Of a DNA stretch of 5,228 bases, positions 1 to 5,228 are shown piece by piece. How positions within the stretch are numbered: position 1 is the stretch's first letter; each line of letters begins with the position of its first letter. Made by a program: the position numbers and the translations under genes. The notes below the pieces were generated by a model. It had not been told where the DNA came from and made no database searches. It saw only the letters and a list, made by a program, of their open reading frames with translations. Source of the stretch: Flavobacteriales bacterium (lineage in GTDB: Bacteria; Bacteroidota; Bacteroidia; Flavobacteriales; Crocinitomicaceae); NCBI GenBank assembly GCA_947375085.1, contig CANCEQ010000235.1, forward strand, positions 1 through 5,228, in the 5' to 3' direction.

Positions 1-135
1 TTTACAGAACAAAAAGGAAGTAAAACTGTACTAAAACAAGCCAGTATTTTTGCTTTAATCCCCTCTATCAGTTGGAAATTTAAATTCAACTTTGAAAAAA
101 TAAAAGAAAATAAATCTAACAAAACAGTAGAATGA
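1..135 (+). CDS. C-terminal end of an outer-membrane beta-barrel protein, probably a TonB-dependent receptor (5' partial)
   Basis: Frame 1 is open from the window edge to a TGA at 133-135 and gives 44 residues with no start in the window, so this is the 3' end of a longer gene. Residues 16-31 (from SIFALIPS to WKFKFNF) alternate polar and hydrophobic residues and reach a Phe at residue 31. That is what the last membrane beta-strand of an outer-membrane barrel looks like, and a terminal aromatic residue is the usual signal for the BAM assembly machinery. A lysine- and asparagine-rich tail of 13 residues follows, which is unusual because most such receptors stop at the aromatic residue. The stop overlaps the start of a DUF4249 lipoprotein gene. 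In Bacteroidota, DUF4249 genes commonly lie directly after a TonB-dependent receptor with an N-terminal carboxypeptidase-regulatory-like domain, which supports the assignment. The family call is inferred from one strand plus context; the substrate is unknown. Confidence 0.65.
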   Translation, partial: FTEQKGSKTVLKQASIFALIPSISWKFKFNFEKIKENKSNKTVE

Positions 136-1004
136 AAACGATCTATTTCTCACTAATTACTGTGCTTTTTATTGTACTATCTTGCACAAAAGAAATTCCA
201 TTCAAAGGCGATGTTGGGAATGGTTTTATTGTTGTTAATGGAATTATGGAAAATGATTCTATTATCAAAATTTCGTTATCAAAAAGCAAAGCTGCAATTG
301 GAGAACAAAATACTGGTCCGAGTGAAATTACCTCCTCTGCAAATCTTATTTTGACAGATAAAACAACAGGAGAAACTTTTACGAGTAGTACTGTTAACTT
401 AATGGGAGAATATGAATTTGGTACAAAAGCAAAAATTGGACATTCCTATTCTATATCAATATCTCATCCAAGTTACACAACAACTACTTCTGAAACTTCA
501 ATTCCTGACGCTGTTCAAATTAAAGATTGGGATACCTCATCTATAAAAAATGGGTATAATTTTTCAGAGAAAAATTTAGTTTTAACAATTGATGATCCTG
601 CTTCAGAAAATTTATACATCTTAAAAGTTTTTGCTGTGGATTCACTTCAAATGGAAGAATCGATGTATTTAACACCGAATGAGAATAATGAAGTTTTTTC
701 TGATAATGGAGGGATTTCCTATCTTTTTGATGATAGTGGTTTTAATGGTCAATCGAAAAAAATTGTAGTGAAATTTAATCCTGCAAAATATATGGATGCT
801 ATGACATATATCTATTCTAAAGAAAAATCCTATAAAGTAGTATTGTATAACGTTTCAAGAGAAGTGTACAATTATATCTTGTCAACTTCAAAAGCTGTTA
901 ATTCTGATGGTTTTTTCTCTGAACCTGTAAAAGTGTATACCAACATCAAAAATGGTTTAGGTGTTTTTGGGGGTATGAATAGTTCTGCGGTATTTATAAA
1001 ATGA
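132..1004 (+). CDS. DUF4249 family lipoprotein, likely partner of the upstream TonB-dependent receptor
   Basis: The 290-residue product begins with a lipoprotein signal peptide: Lys2, a hydrophobic core at residues 4-16, and a lipobox V-L-S-C with the acylated Cys at 18. The mature protein starts C-T-K-E, a partial match to the Lys-plus-acidic surface-export signal of Bacteroidota lipoproteins, so it may sit on the cell surface, though this is inference. Residues 32-125 look like a beta-sandwich of the carboxypeptidase-regulatory type (FIVVNG, then GEYEF, then GHSYSISI). The C-terminal half carries features I associate with DUF4249: an FSDNGG segment at 189-194, VSREVYNYI at 241-249, and FSEPVKVYTNI followed by NGLGVFGG at 262-281. 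The family has no established biochemical role; its place beside TonB-dependent receptors suggests it helps capture a ligand, somewhat like SusD. The start is set by the signal peptide and by the ATGA overlap with the upstream gene, which suggests cotranscription and coupled translation. It is slightly shorter than I expect for the family. It is visibly more AT-rich than the TCA genes, but I see no sign of disruption. Confidence 0.85.
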   Translation: MKTIYFSLITVLFIVLSCTKEIPFKGDVGNGFIVVNGIMENDSIIKISLSKSKAAIGEQNTGPSEITSSANLILTDKTTGETFTSSTVNLMGEYEFGTKAKIGHSYSISISHPSYTTTTSETSIPDAVQIKDWDTSSIKNGYNFSEKNLVLTIDDPASENLYILKVFAVDSLQMEESMYLTPNENNEVFSDNGGISYLFDDSGFNGQSKKIVVKFNPAKYMDAMTYIYSKEKSYKVVLYNVSREVYNYILSTSKAVNSDGFFSEPVKVYTNIKNGLGVFGGMNSSAVFIK

Positions 1005-1007
1005 AAA

Positions 1008-1035
1008 AAGCCTCGAAGAAAATTCTTCGAGGCTT
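1008..1035. terminator. Bidirectional intrinsic terminator between convergent DUF4249 and odhB genes
   Basis: The arms AAGCCTCGAAGAA (1008-1020) and TTCTTCGAGGCTT (1023-1035) are perfectly complementary. Only two bases separate them, so the innermost A-T pairs must open, leaving about 11 bp of stem and a six-base loop. Read on the minus strand, the stem is followed at once by a U-run from the A-tract 1004-1009, giving a classic terminator for odhB about 55 bases after its stop. On the plus strand the stem starts four bases after the DUF4249 stop, but the bases after it (ACTATTTTAAT) make a poor U-tract, so termination in that direction is probably weaker. The rest of the gap (1036-1090) is AT-rich and shows nothing else I can support. 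Confidence 0.88.
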
Positions 1036-1090
1036 ACTATTTTAATATCATCAATGATCAAAAATCAACCATTAATAATTCAACATCATT

Positions 1091-2356
1091 TTATAATCCT
1101 AATAAAACTGCATGAGGATCTTTACTTCCAAAGATCATTCTTTCAGGGTTTTCTAACATCTCCTTCACTTTCACTAAGAAACTTACAGATTCCTTACCGT
1201 CGATGATTCTATGGTCGTAAGAAAGCGCTAAATACATAATTGGACGAATCTCAACCTTTCCGTTAATTGCTACTGGACGCTCAACGATGTTGTGCATTCC
1301 TAAAATAGCAGATTGTGGAGGATTGATGATTGGTGTAGATAACATTGAACCAAAAACACCACCGTTTGTGATTGTGAATGTTCCACCTGTCATTTCATCT
1401 GGTGTAATTTTTCCATCTCTCGCTTTAATTGCTAAACGTTTGATTTCTTTTTCGATTTCTGCTAAACTCATTTGTTCTGCATTACGAACTACTGGTACCA
1501 TCAACCCTTTTGGAGAAGATACAGCAACACCTATATCTGCATAATCGTTGAAAACTACCTCGTTTCCATCGATCATTGCATTTACTGCTGGGTATAAATT
1601 CAACGCTTCTGTTACCGCTTTAGTAAAGAAAGACATAAATCCTAAATTCACTTCATGGTGTTTCGCGAAAGCATCTTTGTACTTCGCACGTAAATCCATA
1701 ATCGGTTTCATATCTACTTCGTTGAAAGTAGTCAACATGGCTGTTTCGCTTTTCACTGCAACTAAACGTTCAGCTATTTTACGACGCATCATTGACATTT
1801 TTTCACGTCTGTTGTTTCTTGTTCCACCCCAACCTTGAGCAGCATCAGCAGAGAATCCTGCAGCCATTGCAGCTACAACATCTTGTTTCGTTATACGTCC
1901 GTCTCTACCTGTTGCAGCAACTTTCGCTGGATTGATTCCATTTTCAGCAATGATTTTAGCAGCCGCTACAGATGGTGTTCCACTTGCATAAGATGCTGAT
2001 TTTTCATTTACTGGATTTGGACTTGGAGCAGCCGGAGCAGCAGCAACTGGTGCAGCAGCTTCCACTTTTACTTCTGGAGCTTTTTCTACCTTCGGGGCAC
2101 TTCCAGCTGGACGAGCAGCAGATGTATCAATTAAACAAACTACAGCTCCTACTTTTACAGCATCGCCTTCAGCAGCTTTCAAAGTAATAATACCACTTTC
2201 TTCAGCTGGTAATTCTAAAGTCGCTTTGTCAGAATCTACTTCTGCAATTGCTTGATCTTTTTCTACATAATCACCATCAGCAACTAACCATTGTGCAATT
2301 TCTACTTCTGAAATTGATTCACCTGGACTAGGAACTTTCATTTCTAAAACTGACAT
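1091..2356 (-). CDS. odhB: Dihydrolipoyllysine-residue succinyltransferase, E2 component of 2-oxoglutarate dehydrogenase
   Basis: This is the E2o core of the 2-oxoglutarate dehydrogenase complex (also named sucB). It accepts the succinyl group from E1 on its lipoyl arm and transfers it to CoA, making succinyl-CoA in the cytoplasm. The 421 residues show the standard order: one lipoyl domain (about 2-77) with lipoylated Lys44 in the D-S-D-K-A motif; an Ala/Pro-rich flexible linker (about 80-125); a peripheral subunit-binding domain (about 127-163, [13 protein letters not shown] onward) for E1/E3 docking; a short second linker; and the acyltransferase domain (about 185-421). The catalytic His382 and Asp386 lie in the Y-D-H-R-I-I-D-G motif. 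[12 protein letters not shown] (326-337) points to succinyltransferase rather than the pyruvate-complex acetyltransferase. The start gives the usual E2o opening (MKVPSPGES at residues 6-14). No Shine-Dalgarno is present, only an A-rich stretch before the ATG. It lies 101 bases after sucA, probably in the same operon, with a strong terminator behind it. Confidence 0.97.
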   Translation of the reverse strand: MSVLEMKVPSPGESISEVEIAQWLVADGDYVEKDQAIAEVDSDKATLELPAEESGIITLKAAEGDAVKVGAVVCLIDTSAARPAGSAPKVEKAPEVKVEAAAPVAAAPAAPSPNPVNEKSASYASGTPSVAAAKIIAENGINPAKVAATGRDGRITKQDVVAAMAAGFSADAAQGWGGTRNNRREKMSMMRRKIAERLVAVKSETAMLTTFNEVDMKPIMDLRAKYKDAFAKHHEVNLGFMSFFTKAVTEALNLYPAVNAMIDGNEVVFNDYADIGVAVSSPKGLMVPVVRNAEQMSLAEIEKEIKRLAIKARDGKITPDEMTGGTFTITNGGVFGSMLSTPIINPPQSAILGMHNIVERPVAINGKVEIRPIMYLALSYDHRIIDGKESVSFLVKVKEMLENPERMIFGSKDPHAVLLGL

Positions 2357-2404
2357 ATCGTATATTTTTTAATTCTATTTTATTTTTAATCATTCTCTAA
2401 TCGT

Positions 2405-2467
2405 AAAAGCTGACTGAGTAGTTTTATAAAACCAAAGGTTTATAAAACGTATCGAAGTCAAGCTTTT
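2405..2467 (-). repeat. Long imperfect inverted repeat (intercistronic stem-loop) between sucA and odhB
   Basis: Two nested sets of arms face each other. The inner arms, GTTTTATAAAACC (2421-2433) and GGTTTATAAAAC (2437-2448), pair with one bulged A around a three-base AAA loop. The outer arms, AAAAGCTGACT (2405-2415) and AGTCAAGCTTTT (2456-2467), pair with one bulge. The connecting bases 2416-2420 and 2449-2455 can add about four more pairs, giving roughly 27 pairs in 63 bases. The inner arm 2421-2432 is itself a perfect 12-base palindrome and recurs in near-identical form 16 bases later. On the transcribed minus strand the outer arm includes the last sucA codons and stop, and the stem ends in UUUU then ACG, like a weak terminator. 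Likely roles, all inferred, are partial termination that sets the E1:E2 ratio, or protection of the sucA 3' end against nucleases. The rest of the gap toward odhB (2357-2404) is AT-rich with no clear promoter. Confidence 0.6.
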
Positions 2468-5181
2468 ACTGATGCGTATTTAAACAATTCGTCGAATAAA
2501 TGTTTCAAACGTTTTTTATGCAATTGAGATGAACCTTCAGCCGCTGCTGCAGATGCATTTCTACATACACCTACCAATGGTAAATGTCTTAATTGCATTG
2601 CAAAATACGTCCAAGCTCCCATATTAGCAGGCTCTTCTTGTGCCCATAATAAGTTCGTTGCATTTTTATATTTCGCTATAATTCCGTCGATTTGTGTTTT
2701 TGGTAAAGGGTATAATTGCTCAACACGAACAAATGCCATTGTATCTACACCTAATTCTTTCGCTTTCGCTTTCATTTCGTAGTAGAATTTACCTGAACAG
2801 AAAACAACCGTTTCGATGTTTTCAACTTTCGCTGCTGCATCGTCAATTACTTCTTGGAAAGAACCTGTTGCCATTTCATCTAAACTTGAAACTGCTTCTG
2901 GGTGACGTAACAACATTTTTGGAGAGAAAACAACCAATGGTTTTCTGAAATCACGTTTCAATTGACGACGTAATAAGTGAAAGTGATTCGCTGGTGTACT
3001 TGTGTTTACAACTTGAATATTGTCGTCTGCACATTGAACCAAGAAACGCTCCATTCTACCGCTTGAGTGTTCAGCTCCTTGACCTTCATATCCGTGAGGT
3101 AATAATAAAACTAAACCACTTTGAGTAGCCCATTTATCTTCCCCTGCAGTAATGAATTGGTCAATCATAATTTGAGCACCGTTGAAGAAATCCCCAAATT
3201 GTGCTTCCCAAATTGTTAATCCTTTTGGTGTAGCTAATGAATAACCATATTCAAAACCTAATACACCGTATTCTGATAATAAAGAGTTGTAAACTGAAAA
3301 TGGTGCTTGGTTTTCACTCAACAAATTCAATGTTACTACTTCTTCTTCTGTATCTTCTGTTTTTACAACCGCATGTCTGTGAGAGAATGTTCCTCTTTCA
3401 ACATCTTGTCCAGAAACACGAACTGGGTGACCTTCTTCCAACAATGTAGCGTATGCCAACATCTCAGCTGAACCCCAATCCAAAGTGTCTCCTTTGATTG
3501 CATTTAATCTATCTTCGAAAATTTTAGAAATTTTACGGAAGTATTTTTTACCTTCTGGTAAAGTCGATAACTTAACTCCTAATTCTAATAATTTCTTTTT
3601 ATCAACTCCTGTTGCAGGTGATTTTTCGAAATCTTCTGAAGTACTGTGTCTAAATCCTTCCCAAGTTGAACTCAAGAAATCATACACCAATGCTTTGTCA
3701 TTTTTACGAGAAATTTCGTACTCTGCATCTAAATGCGCATTGAAATCTTCTTCTAATTTTTTAGCATCTGCTTTTGTAATTACACCTTCTTTCTCTAATT
3801 GTTCAAAATAGATATCTTTTGGATTCGGGTGTTTTGCAATGATGTTGTATAAATGTGGTTGTGTAAATTTAGGCTCATCACCTTCATTATGACCATATTT
3901 ACGGTAGCATAATAAATCTACGAATACATCACGGTTGAATTGTTGACGGTATTCCATCGCTATTTCAATCGTTTGAACAACTGCTTCAATATCATCTCCA
4001 TTTACGTGGAATACTGGACATAAAGTAGTTTTTGCAACATCTGTACAGTAAGTTGAAGAACGAGCATCTAAATAATTTGTTGTAAATCCAACTTGGTTAT
4101 TTACAACGATATGAATTGTTCCACCAGCACGGTAACCATCTAATTGTGCCATTTGAATTACTTCATACACAATACCTTGACCTGCAACTGCAGCATCACC
4201 GTGAATCATTACCGGACAAATTTTATTTTCGTCTTTCAAGATATGGTCGATTTTTGCACGAGCAATACCTTGAACAACAGGGTCAACTGCCTCTAAGTGA
4301 GATGGATTTGGAGATAAAGTCAAACCAACTTTTTTCCCATTTTTCAACTCAACGTGAGAAGTATATCCTTGGTGATATTTCACGTCACCATCAAAAGTAT
4401 ACGCTATATCAAATTCTTTTCCTTCGAATTCAGAAAAAATATCTTTCGGACGTTTCTCAAAAATATTAATCAATGTATTCAAACGACCACGGTGAGCCAT
4501 TCCCATTGCGAAATACTCTACTCCTAAATCAGATCCTTTTGAAATCAAAGTATCTAAAGCAGGAATTAAAGCCTCTCCTCCTTCAATTGAGAAACGTTTT
4601 TGTCCAACGAATTTCTTACCTAAATATGCTTCGAAATTTGTCGCTTGATTTAATTTTTTATAAATCTCCAATTTACGACTTGCATCAAATTTTGGACGAT
4701 TTTTTAATTCAATTTTGTTTTTTAACCAACCTACTCTTTCAGGATCACGGATATAAGCGAACTCAATACCGATTGATTCACAATAAGTTGCTTCTAAATG
4801 AGTGATAATATCTCTCAAAGTAGCCGCTCCAATACCTGTTTCTTCACCTGCTTGGAATACTGTATCCAAATCAGCTGCTTCTAAACCGAAATTTTCAATC
4901 GCTAAAGTTGGTTTGTACTGTCTTCTTTCACGAACTGGATTCGTATGAGTAAACAAATGTCCACGTGTTCTGTAGCCATTTATTAAATTGATAACCTTAA
5001 ATTCTTTTTGAAAATTTTCAGGAATTTCGCCACCATCTTCGTAGTTGGTTCTAGCAAAATCAAAGCCTTCGAAGAACTTCTTCCAGCCGATATCCACGCT
5101 TTCGGGATCTTGTTGATATGATTTATACAAATGATCAATCGCTGTGACATCTGCATTACCGACGTATGTTACTTTATCCAT
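2458..5181 (-). CDS. sucA: 2-oxoglutarate dehydrogenase E1 component (thiamine diphosphate-dependent)
   Basis: This enzyme (also odhA) decarboxylates 2-oxoglutarate with thiamine diphosphate and succinylates the lipoyl group of OdhB, the entry step of the complex. The 907 residues are close to the usual full length (E. coli SucA is about 930). A short N-terminal E1o helix region (about 10-42, HLYKSYQQDPESV through FFEGFDF) precedes the dehydrogenase domain (about 190-500), the transketolase-like pyrimidine-binding domain (about 565-765) and the C-terminal domain (about 770-900). Visible motifs are GMAHRGRLN (227-235) and SPNPSHLE (290-297), whose His230 and His295 match the substrate-binding His pair of E. 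coli E1o; HGDAAVAGQG (327-336) and NNQVGFTT (361-368) for Mg-diphosphate binding; HNEGDEP (431-437); SGQDVERGTFSHRHA (590-604); and PHGYEGQGAEHSSGR (695-709). There is no fused acyltransferase domain, unlike the actinobacterial form. The ATG at 5181 gives the expected E1o N-terminus; there is no Shine-Dalgarno. It is probably the first gene of a sucA-odhB operon. No frameshift or missing key residue is seen. Confidence 0.97.
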   Translation of the reverse strand: MDKVTYVGNADVTAIDHLYKSYQQDPESVDIGWKKFFEGFDFARTNYEDGGEIPENFQKEFKVINLINGYRTRGHLFTHTNPVRERRQYKPTLAIENFGLEAADLDTVFQAGEETGIGAATLRDIITHLEATYCESIGIEFAYIRDPERVGWLKNKIELKNRPKFDASRKLEIYKKLNQATNFEAYLGKKFVGQKRFSIEGGEALIPALDTLISKGSDLGVEYFAMGMAHRGRLNTLINIFEKRPKDIFSEFEGKEFDIAYTFDGDVKYHQGYTSHVELKNGKKVGLTLSPNPSHLEAVDPVVQGIARAKIDHILKDENKICPVMIHGDAAVAGQGIVYEVIQMAQLDGYRAGGTIHIVVNNQVGFTTNYLDARSSTYCTDVAKTTLCPVFHVNGDDIEAVVQTIEIAMEYRQQFNRDVFVDLLCYRKYGHNEGDEPKFTQPHLYNIIAKHPNPKDIYFEQLEKEGVITKADAKKLEEDFNAHLDAEYEISRKNDKALVYDFLSSTWEGFRHSTSEDFEKSPATGVDKKKLLELGVKLSTLPEGKKYFRKISKIFEDRLNAIKGDTLDWGSAEMLAYATLLEEGHPVRVSGQDVERGTFSHRHAVVKTEDTEEEVVTLNLLSENQAPFSVYNSLLSEYGVLGFEYGYSLATPKGLTIWEAQFGDFFNGAQIMIDQFITAGEDKWATQSGLVLLLPHGYEGQGAEHSSGRMERFLVQCADDNIQVVNTSTPANHFHLLRRQLKRDFRKPLVVFSPKMLLRHPEAVSSLDEMATGSFQEVIDDAAAKVENIETVVFCSGKFYYEMKAKAKELGVDTMAFVRVEQLYPLPKTQIDGIIAKYKNATNLLWAQEEPANMGAWTYFAMQLRHLPLVGVCRNASAAAAEGSSQLHKKRLKHLFDELFKYASVKA

Positions 5182-5208
5182 ATCTTAATTGTAGACAATA
5201 ATGGAGCG

Positions 5209-5216
5209 TAAAGTTA
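5209..5216 (-). promoter_or_regulatory. Candidate Bacteroidota-type -7 promoter element for sucA
   Basis: On the minus strand this reads TAACTTTA, matching the Bacteroidota primary-sigma -7 consensus TAnnTTTG at all fixed positions except the last. It lies 27 bases before the sucA ATG, which would leave a leader of about 20 bases. The matching -33 TTTG element would fall beyond the window edge, so it cannot be checked here. Such short AT-rich matches are common by chance in this kind of DNA. Nothing else is recognisable in 5182-5228. Confidence 0.3.
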
Positions 5217-5228
5217 TACAATTCTACG

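Noticed and set aside
172..354. A 60-codon plus-strand open frame inside the DUF4249 gene
   Set aside because: It is a shifted-frame shadow within the signal peptide and first domain of a well-supported gene.
132..1004. AT-richness of the DUF4249 gene as a sign of horizontal transfer
   Set aside because: Highly expressed TCA genes are expected to be less AT-rich than envelope lipoprotein genes, and there is no mobile element, repeat or integration scar nearby.
1055..1060. TGATCA palindrome in the convergent gap
   Set aside because: A six-base palindrome is expected by chance and has no supporting context.
1287..2187. Plus-strand open frames of 71-96 codons opposite odhB
   Set aside because: They lie wholly antisense to a strongly conserved gene. 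Their products are low-complexity runs of Leu/Gln or Ile/Ser-type residues mirrored from the Ala/Glu-rich E2 sequence, and they match no family I recognise.
2328..2393. A 21-codon minus-strand open frame starting at 2393 and overlapping the odhB start in another frame
   Set aside because: It is Lys/Asn/Ile-rich, as expected by chance from AT-rich leader DNA, has no start signal, and gives no sign of a leader-peptide mechanism.
2434..2465. TTGACT and an AACCTTTG-like stretch on the minus strand as a possible odhB promoter
   Set aside because: Bacteroidota promoters do not use the TTGACA -35 box, the -7 match is imperfect, no TTTG -33 box lies at the right distance, and the bases are better explained by the hairpin.
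2694..4805. Plus-strand open frames of 70-117 codons opposite sucA
   Set aside because: They are antisense shadows of the E1 gene, with Leu/Gln/His-rich products, no plausible start context and no domain motifs.

Overview
The window looks like ordinary chromosomal sequence from a Bacteroidota bacterium, probably a member of the Flavobacteriales. The DNA is AT-rich, and none of the starts visible here has a Shine-Dalgarno sequence. A TonB-dependent-receptor-like C-terminus is followed directly by a DUF4249 lipoprotein, a pairing typical of Bacteroidota. The E1o and E2o proteins are also of the Bacteroidota type. I cannot assign a genus from the sequence alone.

Layout. Positions 1-135 (+) are the last 44 codons of an outer-membrane beta-barrel protein, probably a TonB-dependent receptor. 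Its stop codon overlaps the start of a 290-residue DUF4249 lipoprotein (132-1004, +) in an ATGA arrangement. A strong hairpin (1008-1035) lies in the convergent gap and can end transcription from both sides, better on the minus strand. On the minus strand are odhB/sucB (1091-2356, E2 of 2-oxoglutarate dehydrogenase) and, upstream of it, odhA/sucA (2458-5181, the E1 component). The 101-base gap between these two genes contains a long imperfect inverted repeat (2405-2467) that reaches into the end of sucA. The last 47 bases hold the upstream region of sucA, with one weak candidate -7 element.

How the genes work together. SucA (thiamine diphosphate E1o) decarboxylates 2-oxoglutarate and passes the succinyl group to the lipoyl-lysine of OdhB (E2o), which forms succinyl-CoA in the TCA cycle. 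The E3 dihydrolipoamide dehydrogenase is not in the window. The plus-strand pair probably forms an outer-membrane uptake unit with a TonB-type channel and a lipidated surface or periplasmic partner. Its substrate cannot be read from the sequence, and it has no visible link to the TCA genes beyond sharing a terminator.

I found no mobile element, CRISPR array, RNA gene or clearly new system. The most interesting non-coding feature is the long intercistronic hairpin between sucA and odhB.
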